From contig NZ_BEVZ01000005.1 in the NCBI RefSeq assembly GCF_003112515.1, positions 1 through 64,000 of the forward strand: 64,000 nucleotides of DNA. The letters are read 5' to 3'. Below the pieces are notes generated by a model. It was not told the DNA's origin. It made no database searches and saw only the letters and a list, made by a program, of their open reading frames with translations. The stretch's first letter is position 1; every line of letters starts with the position of its first letter. The translations under genes and the position numbers were made by a program. Origin of the DNA: Streptomyces fragilis (lineage in GTDB: Bacteria; Actinomycetota; Actinomycetes; Streptomycetales; Streptomycetaceae). This document shows, piece by piece, positions 42,796 to 52,200 of the stretch.

Positions 42796-45030
42796 TCAGC
42801 GCTGTTCCGCCAGGCCGTATCCCGCGGCCGGCCGCGCCGCGGGCAGGGCGGCGGGGCCGGTGCCGGTCGCGCGCACCGGGGCGGCCGCGGGGGCCGGGCG
42901 GCGCTCGGCGGGCGGGGTCACCGCGGGCAGGCCGGCCCTCTCGCCGAGGACCACCCGCCGCACCACCCGCTCGGCGACCCGCCCGTCGTCGTGGGGGCAG
43001 TGCCGCTCGCGGAAGGCCGCGCGCAGTTCGGCCAGGGCCGGGCCGTCGCAGGCTCCGGTGACCAGCAGCCGGGCCAGCTCCGCGGTGTCCTCGGCGACCG
43101 CGCCCGGCACCTGGACGGGGTACAGACCGCGCACGGCGTCCAGTGCGGCCCGGTCCGGCCCCCAGAGGACCACCGGCCGGTCCAGCGCGGCGAAGTCGGC
43201 GATCAGCGGGGAGCAGTCGGTGAGCAGAACGTCCGCCGCCAGGCAGAGGGTGGCCGCGGGCGCCGCGGTGCGGGACACGTCGATCACCCGGCCGGGCGGA
43301 TAGGTGCCGGGGTCGGGGACGGTGGTGAGCAGGACGAACCGCTCGCCCAGCCGCCGCGCCAGGTCCTCCACGTCCAGCGAGGGCTCCGGGTGCGGGCGCG
43401 GGACCGGCGCGTACAGCACCGCGGTGCGTTCGGCGGGGACGCCCAGCAGGGCGCGCCCGCGGGCGACGTCCTGAGCGGTGGCCCGCTGGTAGGCGTCGGT
43501 GCGGGGACGGCCGAACTCCAGGGTGGTGTACCGGCCGGGGAAGCCGCGCTCGTGGACCAGCGTGGTGTGGGAGTCGCCGGACAGGCACAGGTCCCAGGTG
43601 TCGACGTCGGCGAGGACGGCGTCGACGTCGGGCCGGGCCGCGTCCAGTCCGGCGCGGGTGAGGGGCAGGCCGTCGAGCGTGTGCAGCAGGACCTGCCCGC
43701 GCCGGGGGCGTACCGGGCGGCCGAAGCCGGTGTCGGTGACCAGGTAGCGGGCCCGGGCCAGCGCCGTCCACCAGGCGAGGCTGCCGGGGGTGAGGCGCCT
43801 GGTCTCCGGCGGCACCGTGTCCGAGAGTGCGCGCGGGGCGGCCCAGGCGGTGCGGGTGCGCGGCGACCACATCCGGAACGCGGTCTCCAGCGCCCCCGGG
43901 TCGCCGCCGTAGGGCGCGGCGCCGTCCCCCGCGGTGAAGAGCGCGAGGTCGCGGGTGGGCAGCAGGCGCTGCACGGCGAAGTGGACGCGCAGCAGGAGCG
44001 CGCGGGCCCGGCGGAGGGCGGCGCGGGCCGGGCGGCCCGCGCGCCGCGAGGCGGCGAGCGCCAGCCGCAGGGTCCGCCAGAGCCGGACGCTGCCGCTGCG
44101 GAGCACCAGGTCGCGGCCGCGGGCCCGCAGCCCGGCGGGCGGCGGCCCGCTCACGCGGTGGCGGCGGTGGTGGGCGCGGGCGCGGCGCAGGAACTCGCGG
44201 TCGGCGCCGGGCGGCAGCCGGTCGGCGCGGTTGAGGACGGTGAAGCAGTGGTCCGTCATGCGGTGGAACAGCGGGCCGCGCCAGTGCGCCAGGCCGGGCC
44301 GCGCGTCGAGGAAGGCGAAGACCCGGTCGTACTGGGCGAAGACGTCGAAGTGCTGCCGGCCCGGGGTGCCGAGGATGTTGCCGAGGCGGCGCTGGCGGTA
44401 GTGGACGCAGACCCGGTCCAGGGTGGCCAGGGACCCGGCGGCCAGCAGCGCCGGGTAGGTGAAGGGGGTGTCCTCGTAGCAGCCGCCCGGGAAGCGGAGG
44501 TTCTCCCGCTCCACGTAGGCCCGCCGGTAGGCCTTGTTCCAGACGACCATCAGCAGGTTCAGCAGCCCGGGCCGGTCGTCCAGCGGGAACGGGGCGGGTC
44601 CGTCCTCGCGCAGCTCGGCGGCGAGCCGGTTGCGCACGGCGGTGCCGTCCAGCCGGAGGCGGGCGTAGTCGTAGACCAGCACGTCCGGGTCGCCGGTGTG
44701 GTCGAGTCGCTCGGCGATGGCGCGCAGGGCGTGCGGGGTGAGGGCGTCGTCACCGTCGAGGAAGATCAGGTAGTCGCCGGACGCCCGCTCCAGGCCGGTG
44801 TTGCGGGCCGGTCCGAGCCCGGTGTTGCGCTCCAGGTGGACGGGACGGACCCGGGCGTCGCGGGCGGCGAACTCGTCGATGATCGCCCCGCACCGGTCCG
44901 GGGACCCGTCGTCGACCACGATCAGCTCCAGGTCCGTGTACGACTGCCCGAGCACCGACTCCAGGCAGGAGTGCAGGTACGCCTGGACCCGGTACGCGGG
45001 CACGATGACACTGAACCTGGGCAACGGCAC
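42796..45030 (-). CDS. GT2 / TagF-like fusion with degenerate glycerophosphotransferase domain
   Basis: The product has 744 aa. The GT2 domain is intact (FSVIVPAYRVQAYLHSCLES, LIFLDGDDALTPHAL, MVVWNKAYRRAYVE). The TagF domain aligns in length and order with the two neighbours but has lost the key residues: HGTPLK is replaced by DGLPLT (Asp453 at the His position), the second His is absent (LLTTVPDPG), and TDYSS reads TDCSP, while FAALDRPVV and TAVLYAPVPRPH are kept. It may act only as a GT2 glycosyltransferase, or as a non-catalytic partner. Start ATG 45028-45030. The C-terminus is Pro/Ala-rich. Confidence 0.85.
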   Translation of the reverse strand: MPLPRFSVIVPAYRVQAYLHSCLESVLGQSYTDLELIVVDDGSPDRCGAIIDEFAARDARVRPVHLERNTGLGPARNTGLERASGDYLIFLDGDDALTPHALRAIAERLDHTGDPDVLVYDYARLRLDGTAVRNRLAAELREDGPAPFPLDDRPGLLNLLMVVWNKAYRRAYVERENLRFPGGCYEDTPFTYPALLAAGSLATLDRVCVHYRQRRLGNILGTPGRQHFDVFAQYDRVFAFLDARPGLAHWRGPLFHRMTDHCFTVLNRADRLPPGADREFLRRARAHHRRHRVSGPPPAGLRARGRDLVLRSGSVRLWRTLRLALAASRRAGRPARAALRRARALLLRVHFAVQRLLPTRDLALFTAGDGAAPYGGDPGALETAFRMWSPRTRTAWAAPRALSDTVPPETRRLTPGSLAWWTALARARYLVTDTGFGRPVRPRRGQVLLHTLDGLPLTRAGLDAARPDVDAVLADVDTWDLCLSGDSHTTLVHERGFPGRYTTLEFGRPRTDAYQRATAQDVARGRALLGVPAERTAVLYAPVPRPHPEPSLDVEDLARRLGERFVLLTTVPDPGTYPPGRVIDVSRTAAPAATLCLAADVLLTDCSPLIADFAALDRPVVLWGPDRAALDAVRGLYPVQVPGAVAEDTAELARLLVTGACDGPALAELRAAFRERHCPHDDGRVAERVVRRVVLGERAGLPAVTPPAERRPAPAAAPVRATGTGPAALPAARPAAGYGLAEQR

Positions 45031-45155
45031 ATCCAGGGGGTGACGGGGGCGGTCGGGCTCGGGCGCCGGGCCGACGGGACCGGTGCCGGAAGATCCGAAG
45101 GTGTGACCTGGATACGCCCTGCCGCCCTGCCGGGTGGCGACGCCGGACGCGTGTC

Positions 45156-45182
45156 GGGGCGGCCCGTTGACCGGACCGCCCC
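45156..45182 (-). terminator. terminator of the sugar ABC importer operon
   Basis: GGGGCGG (45156-45162) and CCGCCCC (45176-45182) form a 7-bp stem about 65 nt after the last permease stop on the minus strand, with extra pairing of CCG/CGG inside. It lies upstream of the GT2/TagF gene that starts at 45030. Confidence 0.55.
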
Positions 45183-45246
45183 TTCAGGTGAACGGATTCG
45201 CCCGCTTGCCGGACGCTTCCGATCGAGTGACGCACACCCCTGACGT

Positions 45247-46179
45247 CTACTTCACGGCGCCCGCCATCACTCCCGAGACGAACTGCCGCTGGAAGGCGAA
45301 GAACACCGCCAGCGGGATCGCCATGGAGAGGAACGCGCCCGGCGCGAGCACGTCGATGTTGTTGCCGAACTGCCGCACCTGTGTCTGCAGCGCCACCGTG
45401 ATCGGCTGGCTGCCGGAGTCGGCGAACACCAGCGCGACCAGCATGTCGTTCCACACCCACAGGAACTGGAAGATGCCCAGGCTCGCCACCGCGGGGCCGC
45501 CCAGCGGCAGCACCACCCGGGTGAACAGGCGCAGTTCGCCCGCCCCGTCCAGCCGGGCCGCCTCGAGCAGCTCGCGCGGGATCTCCGCGAAGAAGTTCCG
45601 CAGCAGGAACACCGCGAACGGCAGGCCGAAACCGGTGTGGAACAGCACCACACCCGCGATCGACCCGAACAGGCCCAGGTCGCCGAAGAGTTCGGCGATC
45701 GGCAGCAGCGCCACCTGGACCGGCACCACGATCAGGCCCACCACGCCCAGGAACCACCAGTCCCGTCCGGGGAACTCCATCCAGGCGAAGGCGTAGCCGG
45801 CGAGCGCGCCGATCACCACGACCAGCAGGGTGGCCGGCACGGTGATCAGCAGGGTGTTGAGCAGCGAGCCGGTGATGTCGTCGTTGCCGAGCAGGTTCGA
45901 GTAGGACTCGAGCGTCATCCGCGAGGGCTCGGTCAGGACGGTCCACCAGCCGCTCTCCGCCATGTCCCGCGGCGAGCGCAACGAGGAGAGCAGCAGGCCG
46001 ACGGTGGGCATCAGCCAGAACAGGCCGACCACCACCAGGAACAGCTGGACCAGCGTCCCGCCCAGCCCGGAGACCGCCCGTGAGGCGAAGGAGGCCTTGC
46101 GCGGCCCCTGCTTCCCGGTCGCGGCCGGAGCCGGTGCCGGAACCGGAGCCGGTGTCGCCGGCGTCGAGGTCGAGGTCAT
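45247..46179 (-). CDS. carbohydrate ABC transporter permease (MalG-like)
   Basis: The product has 310 aa. An Ala/Pro-rich cytoplasmic N-terminus precedes six membrane helices, with the ATPase-contact EAA loop EIPRELLEAARLDGAGELRLF. It is the second permease of a CUT1 sugar importer. The ATG at 46179 overlaps the stop of the first permease by 4 bp. The order on the minus strand is binding protein, permease, permease; no ATPase is encoded here, so a shared MsiK-type ATPase elsewhere is expected, as is usual in Streptomyces. Confidence 0.92.
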   Translation of the reverse strand: MTSTSTPATPAPVPAPAPAATGKQGPRKASFASRAVSGLGGTLVQLFLVVVGLFWLMPTVGLLLSSLRSPRDMAESGWWTVLTEPSRMTLESYSNLLGNDDITGSLLNTLLITVPATLLVVVIGALAGYAFAWMEFPGRDWWFLGVVGLIVVPVQVALLPIAELFGDLGLFGSIAGVVLFHTGFGLPFAVFLLRNFFAEIPRELLEAARLDGAGELRLFTRVVLPLGGPAVASLGIFQFLWVWNDMLVALVFADSGSQPITVALQTQVRQFGNNIDVLAPGAFLSMAIPLAVFFAFQRQFVSGVMAGAVK

Positions 46180-47549
46180 CGCTGTCGGCCCTCCTGCCTG
46201 ATCCGCCGGACGTTGAACCACATCACCGGGACGACGAGCAGCAGCAGGAAGACCGAGATGGCGCTGGCGACCCCCGGCTGGTCCTCGGCGAAGCCCTTCC
46301 GGTAGAGCTCCAGGGCCAGCACGTTGGCGTCGTCCTGCGAGGAGCCCGGCGGGATGATGAAGACCAGGTCGAAGATCTTCAGCACGTTGATCATCAGGGT
46401 GACCAGCACCACCCCCAGCACGGGGGCCAGCAGCGGCACGGTGATCCGGCGGAACACCTGCCACTCGGTGGCCCCGTCCACCCGGGCCGCCTCCATCAGC
46501 TCCCGCGGCACCCCGGCGAGCCCCGCGGCGATCAGCACCATCGCGAACCCGGCCCACATCCACACGTACGCGCCGATCACCGCCGGGGTGACCAGGGACG
46601 GGCCGAGCCAGTCGATCCCGTTGTACGGCTGGCGGAAGTTCTCGGCCGGCAGCCGCAGCAGCGCCCCGTCGGCCTCGGCGGACAGGCTGAAGGAGCCGTC
46701 CGAGGCCGCCGTGACCCGCTCCACCACCTTGCCGTCCTTGACCGCCTCGATGCGCATGCCCGGGTAGCCGACCTCGGTGGCGTCCGGCTCGTTGAGCGCG
46801 CCCACGCCCTTGCCGCGGGTGAAGTCCTGCCAGGTCACGCCGGTGATCCGGTCCGGCTCGGCCTTCGCCGGGCGGGCCCGGGAGGCGTCGTCGGGCATGA
46901 CGTCGGGGGCGACGCCCACCAGCGGCAGCGACACCGGAGTGCCGACGCGCACCGGGTCGGTGGTGACGAACGCGCCGCCGCCGGCCGGCTTCAGCGGCGA
47001 CTCGCGCCCCGGGTGCGCCTTGGGGAAGGCGGAGGACTCCGCGAAGGTGTCGTGCACCCCCACCCACACGGCGTTGGCGACGCCCTTGTCCGGGTCCTGG
47101 TCGTAGACCAGGCGGAAGATGATGCCCGCCGCCAGCATGGAGATCGCCATCGGCATGAAGACGACGAGCTTGAACGCCGTGCCCCAGCGCACCCGTTCGG
47201 TGAGCACGGCGAAGATCAGGCCGAGCGCGGTGGCGACGGCCGGGGCCACCACGACCCAGATCAGGTTGTTGGTCAGCGCCCGCAGGATGCCGTCGTCGGT
47301 GAAGAGTTCGGCGTAGTTGTCGAAGCCGGCGAAGTTCTCGCCGGTGCGGTCGAAGAGGCTGCGCAGCAGCGAGTACCCGATCGGGTACACCACCAGCGCG
47401 CCCAGCAGCACCAGGGCGGGCAGCAGGAACAGGAACGGGAGCGCGGACGCCCGTCTCCGGGACGCCTGGCCGCGCGGGGACGGCGGGGCGGGGGGCGCCC
47501 CGGCGGGCTCAGCCGCCGGGGACCCCTCCTTGGTCACGGCCGAATCCAT
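46176..47549 (-). CDS. carbohydrate ABC transporter permease (MalF-like) with large extracellular insert
   Basis: The product has 457 aa, about 150 longer than usual for a CUT1 permease. Helices lie at about 36-60, 94-116 and 126-148; a soluble insert spans about 150-312; the remaining helices and the EAA loop follow (GVPRELMEAARVDGATEWQV, 346-365). The end of the insert, with GYPGMRIEAVKDGKVVERVT and DGSFSLSAEADG, has the pattern of a CNA-B/SpaA-like or carboxypeptidase regulatory-like beta-sandwich. The position between helices recalls the MalF P2 loop, which contacts the binding protein. It overlaps the second permease by 4 bp. Confidence 0.9.
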   Translation of the reverse strand: MDSAVTKEGSPAAEPAGAPPAPPSPRGQASRRRASALPFLFLLPALVLLGALVVYPIGYSLLRSLFDRTGENFAGFDNYAELFTDDGILRALTNNLIWVVVAPAVATALGLIFAVLTERVRWGTAFKLVVFMPMAISMLAAGIIFRLVYDQDPDKGVANAVWVGVHDTFAESSAFPKAHPGRESPLKPAGGGAFVTTDPVRVGTPVSLPLVGVAPDVMPDDASRARPAKAEPDRITGVTWQDFTRGKGVGALNEPDATEVGYPGMRIEAVKDGKVVERVTAASDGSFSLSAEADGALLRLPAENFRQPYNGIDWLGPSLVTPAVIGAYVWMWAGFAMVLIAAGLAGVPRELMEAARVDGATEWQVFRRITVPLLAPVLGVVLVTLMINVLKIFDLVFIIPPGSSQDDANVLALELYRKGFAEDQPGVASAISVFLLLLVVPVMWFNVRRIRQEGRQR

Positions 47550-47556
47550 CGGTGCC

Positions 47557-48924
47557 TCAGTTCCCGTAGGCCTTGGCCGCCGCGGCCTCCAGCTTCTCCT
47601 GGGCGCCCTCGACGTCCTTCGGGTTCTTCAGGAAGTCCTGGAGGATCTTCCACTCGCCCTTGCCGGGCGTGCCGCCGAAGGCCTGCGGGGCCTGGTCCGA
47701 CATGTCGAACCGGAAGTCGTCGCCCGCCTCGATCAGCGCCTGGGCCATCTTGCGCTGCACGTCGTTCGGGTAGGCCGACGCGTCCACCGCCTTGTTCGGC
47801 GAGAGGTAGCCGCCCAGCTTCGCCTGGATGCCCGCGGCGTCCGGCGAGGCCAGGAAGGTGGCCAGCGCCTGGGAGGCCTTGGAGTCCTCGAGGATCACCG
47901 CGGCGTCGCCGCCGGAGACCACCGGCGCGCTGTCGCCGACCGCCGGGAACGGGAACACCTTGGCGTCGGTGCCGACCTTCGCGTCCGTCTCACCGATGTT
48001 GACCTGCACGAAGTCGCCCTCGTAGACCATCGCGGCCTTCGGCTGGTCGCCCTTGGTGAAGGTCTGGGTCACCGACGCGGGGAACTCCGTCTGCAGCGCG
48101 CCGTCGGCGCCGCCCGCGACGTAGTCGGCCTTGCCCCACACCTGGGCCAGGGTGGTCAGGGCCTCCTTGACCGACGGGTCGGTCCACTTGATCTCGTGCT
48201 TGGCCAGCTGGTCGTACTTCTCCGGGCCGGCCTGCGAGAGGTAGACGTTCTCGAACCAGTCGGTGAGCGTCCAGCCGTCGGCGCCGCCCACCGAGAACGG
48301 GGTCACACCGGAGTCGTAGACGGCCTGCGCGGTGGTCAGCAGCTCGTCCCAGCTCTTGGGCTCGCTCGCCCCCGCGTTCTCGAAGACCTGGGCGTTGTAC
48401 CAGATCAGGGACTTGTTGGCGGCCTTGTAGTAGACGCCGTACTGCTTGCCCTCGTGGGAGCCGAGGTCCTGCCAGCCCTGGCTGTAGTTCTTGGCGAGCT
48501 GCGCCTTGGCCTCCTCGCCGAGCGGCTTGGCCCAGCCCTTCTCCACCGCCTGGTGGATGGCGCCGACCTGCGGCAGCATCGCCACGTCCGGCGGTGCGCC
48601 GCCGGCGATCTTGGAGCCGAGGAAGTTGATGATCGGGTCCTGGGCGGGCACGAACTTCACCGTCGCGCCGGTGCGCTTCTCGAACTCCGCGAGGACCTTC
48701 TTGAAGTTCTCCTGCTCCGTGCCGGTCCAGACGGCGGCGAACTCGAGGGTCTGGCCGTCGAGCTTGGGCAGGTCGACGGTCCTGGCGGCGTCGCTGCCGC
48801 CGGCCTTGTCCTTCTTCTCGCCGTCGTCACCGCCACCGCCGCAGGCCGCGAGGGCGAGGGCGAGTGAGGTGGCCACCAGGGCGGTGGGTATCCGAGAGGT
48901 TGTCAGCGCCTTGCGTACGCGCAT
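47557..48924 (-). CDS. extracellular sugar-binding lipoprotein of ABC importer
   Basis: The product has 455 aa. The signal peptide ends at the lipobox LALAAC with Cys28, followed by a Gly/Asp/Lys linker and a solute-binding type 1 domain. Features such as LIWYNAQVFENAGASEPKSW, GGDAAVILEDSKASQALATF and many surface Trp are typical of oligosaccharide-binding proteins of the CUT1 family. The ATG at 48924 is the first Met with a good signal peptide; the open frame continues upstream without one. It begins the importer operon; the first permease starts 7 bp after its stop. The sugar is unknown (alpha-glucosides are possible). Confidence 0.92.
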   Translation of the reverse strand: MRVRKALTTSRIPTALVATSLALALAACGGGGDDGEKKDKAGGSDAARTVDLPKLDGQTLEFAAVWTGTEQENFKKVLAEFEKRTGATVKFVPAQDPIINFLGSKIAGGAPPDVAMLPQVGAIHQAVEKGWAKPLGEEAKAQLAKNYSQGWQDLGSHEGKQYGVYYKAANKSLIWYNAQVFENAGASEPKSWDELLTTAQAVYDSGVTPFSVGGADGWTLTDWFENVYLSQAGPEKYDQLAKHEIKWTDPSVKEALTTLAQVWGKADYVAGGADGALQTEFPASVTQTFTKGDQPKAAMVYEGDFVQVNIGETDAKVGTDAKVFPFPAVGDSAPVVSGGDAAVILEDSKASQALATFLASPDAAGIQAKLGGYLSPNKAVDASAYPNDVQRKMAQALIEAGDDFRFDMSDQAPQAFGGTPGKGEWKILQDFLKNPKDVEGAQEKLEAAAAKAYGN

Positions 48925-49250
48925 CGTTGCCCCGTTCTTCGTTCGTCGCTGAACGTGTCGGTGGACGTTGCGACTTGCGCCTTCCCAGGGGAAGTCCGGG
49001 TTACGCGCGCGTCGCCGACGTCGCCTCGGCCGGGTGGGCGTGTCGGGCCCGATCGTTGCCGCGCCGTTACTTTCCGCCGCGCCGACGGGCCCGGGCGCGG
49101 GCCGTGACGCCCGGGAGTACGCCCGGCGCGGGACCTCCACCCGGATTCTTCCCCCGCCGCCCCGGGGCGGCAACCGCGCCGCCGGGCCGACGGGCGGTGC
49201 GGGACCCGCGGGGCGGGCGCGGTGAGGCCGCGCGGGCCGGCACGGTGGTG
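48925..49250. other. promoter region of the sugar importer operon
   Basis: No gene is supported in these 326 bp. The region separates the importer operon start (48924) from the end of the FHA-FtsK gene (49251), both on the minus strand, so it should hold a terminator and the importer promoter. A CGTTC...GAACG inverted pair lies near 48932-48955. No regulator gene is adjacent. Confidence 0.45.
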
Positions 49251-52200
49251 CTACCGGGCGGCGGCGGAGGGGACCGTCGAGCTGGGGTGCTGGGCGGCGG
49301 CCCGGGTGAGGGCGCTGGTGAGGAGGGCGAGGTCGGTGGGGCCGTTGCCGAGTTCACGGACGGGACGGCGGGTGGGGGGATCGCCCATCCGTGACCAGTC
49401 CAGCGGCTGGACCGTGGGGCGGAGCGTGGCCGTGCGGGGGATACGCCCCGTCACCCGGCCGCCCTGGAACGGCGTGACCGACCCCCCGGAGGCGAGGAGA
49501 CGGCCGCGCCCCGTCGGCGCGCCGTCGTCGAGCAGGACGCGCAGGGACGCCTGACGCCCCGGCTCCGACCCCTCCGCGGACACCGCCGCCGCGACCAGGT
49601 GGACGCCCAGCCGCTCGCCGTCCCGCGCCACCGCCTCCAGCGCCCGCACCACCGAGCCCGCGGACGGCCGCCCCGGCGCCCCGAGGGCCGGGTGCAGCAG
49701 CGCGTCCAGGTCGTCCACCACGACCACCAGCCGCGGCATCGCCACCGGCTCGGCCGGTCCCGCCGCCGCGGACCCCCGCTGCGGCACGATCCGCGCCGGC
49801 ATCCGGCCCGCGTGCCAGGAGGCGAAGTCCATCAGCCCCAGCACCTCACCGCGCCGCTTCAGCTCCGCGGTGAGCGACTGCGCGAACTCCCGCATGACCA
49901 GCGGATCGTTGGCGACCAGCCGACCCGTGACGTGCGGGATCTCGGCGCACGGCTCCAGCCCCTGGGCGCGCGGCGACGCCGAACCGTCCACCAGCAGCAC
50001 CGCCAGCCGTTCCGGCCGTTCCGCGGACGCCAGCGAGGCGACCACGGCCCGCAGCAGCTCCGTGCGCCCGCTGCCGCCGGAACCCTCGACCAGCAGGTGC
50101 GGGCCCTCGGCCGCGAGGTCCACGGCGACCGGCCCGTGCGGACCCGCGCCCAGGACGGCCACCGCGCGGCCGCCGGGGGAGTCCGGGTCGTCCGCGGCGT
50201 CGGCCCAGCGGGCCAGCAGCGACGACGGGGTGGCGCGGGCCAGGCCCAGCTCGTCGAGCAGCCGCGCCGCGTCGGGCAGCGGCTGCGACGGCCCGCTCTG
50301 CGGCCCCCGCGGGCCCGCCGCCCTCGACGACGGGGACGGCGGCGCGTCGGCCCGGAGCGGGGCCAGCGCGCGGGCGAACCGCTCGGCCCACGCCGGCGAG
50401 ACCGCGTCGACCGCGCCCACCGTCCCGTGGCCCACCGGCGCGGTCCGCGGCAGCACCGGCCCGGCCGGGGCGGCGGAACCGGGGCCCGAGCGCGGCGCCG
50501 GGACACCGGCCACCGGCGCCACCCGCAGCAGCCGCAGCGCCGTGGCGACGTCGCCGCTGAGCAGCGCCACCGCCCCGCAGGCGCGGAAGGCGGGGACCAG
50601 GGAGCAGGCCGTCTCGTACGTCTCGGTCACCGGGGAGGCGGGGGAGGCCGGGGCGGTCTCCGCCAGGCACAGCACGTGGACGCCGGCCCGCGGACCGTTC
50701 AGCGCGAGCCGGGACACCGCGTCCCGCACGTCCGCGCCGCCGGGGTCGCCGTCGACCACCAGCACGGTGGAACGCAGGCCGCCGGGACGCGGCGCGGCCG
50801 GGCCGCCGGGGGCGGGCGAGGGCGCGGCCGCGGAGTCGGCGACCCGGCGCAGCAGTTCCTCGGTCCGGGCGGCGGCCTGGTCGCGGTCGTGCGCCAGCAG
50901 CAGCCGGCAGTCCTGGCCCTGGGTGGGCCGCACGTGGGGGAGCAGGCCGAGCCAGGCCCACTCCGCGGTCCGCTCCTCCAGGGGGCGGGAGCGGTCCGCG
51001 CTGATCAGCACGATCTCCAGCGTGTCCGGGGAGTGCAGCGCGGCCAGCTGCGCCAGCACCGAGCGGGCCAGCCCGGCCAGCCGGGGCCGGGGCCCCGCGA
51101 GACCCAGCGACCCGGCCTCGCGCAGGGCGGCGGTCACCGGCACGGCGGGCAGCAGGCCCTCGCCGTCGGGGGACGGCCGGTCGGCCGTGCCGAGGCGGAC
51201 GGTGAGCGCCTCGGGGTGGTCGTGGTCGCGCTCCCACAGGCGCGGGCCGGGGCCGAGCGCGGTGAGCAGCAGCTCGGCCGGGTCCGGCCAGGTATCGGGC
51301 CGGCGCGGGACGGTGGCCCAGCCGTCGGTGTGCGCGGTCGGTCCGCAGGAGGCGGCGTCGGTGCGCTCGCCGCCGGTCCGGCCGGTGGTCAGCCGCCGGG
51401 CCCACGCCGTTATGCCCCGCCGCCGGGCGGGTTCCCCGGCCTCACCGGGCGCCGCGGGGGCGCCGGGCCGGTGCGCGACGCCCTGGTCGCGTGACGCGGG
51501 CGCCCCGCCGTACGCGGCCGGGTGGACGCCGGGCGCCCCGCCGTACGCGGCGCCGGTGGGGCCGTCGGCCGCGGGCACGTCCGCCGTGGGCGCGTCGGCC
51601 CGGACGGCACCGCCCGGGCTCGCGGCGGCCCACCCGGCGGAGGTCCCGGGGAACGCGTCCTCGCCGCCCGGCGCGCCGGGGGTCTCCCCGGCCGGGCCGA
51701 CGCCGAGGGCCCCCCGGGCGGTCCCGCCGCCCCGGGTCTCCCGGGCGTCCCAGCCGTCCTGCCGGACCCAGCCTCCTTGCCTGCCCCAGGCCCCCTGCGT
51801 CACGTGCGCCCCATGCGGGCCGTGCGCCCCCGTGGGGCGGTCGGACCGGGCGGCGTCCGGAGCGCCGTGGGTCCCATCGGCAGCCCCGGGCGCACCCGCG
51901 CCCCCGGCCCCACCGGCAGCCCCGGCCCCACCGGCGGCTCCGGAGCCCGCCGCCGAACCCCGCTCGCCGTGGACCCCGCCGGGACCCCGCCCGCCGGGGT
52001 CCACGGACAGACGGAGGCACCCCTCCCCGTCCGGCGTCACCGGCGAGGGCGGCGGGGAGGCGGGCAGGGCGAGCCGCAGCGTGGACTCCCCGACCCGCAG
52101 CAGCGCACCCGGCACCAGCGGGACCGGTCCGGAGTCCAGGACCCGGCCGTCGAGCCGCGTGCCGTTGGTGGAGCGCAGGTCGGCCACGGTCACCGAGCCG

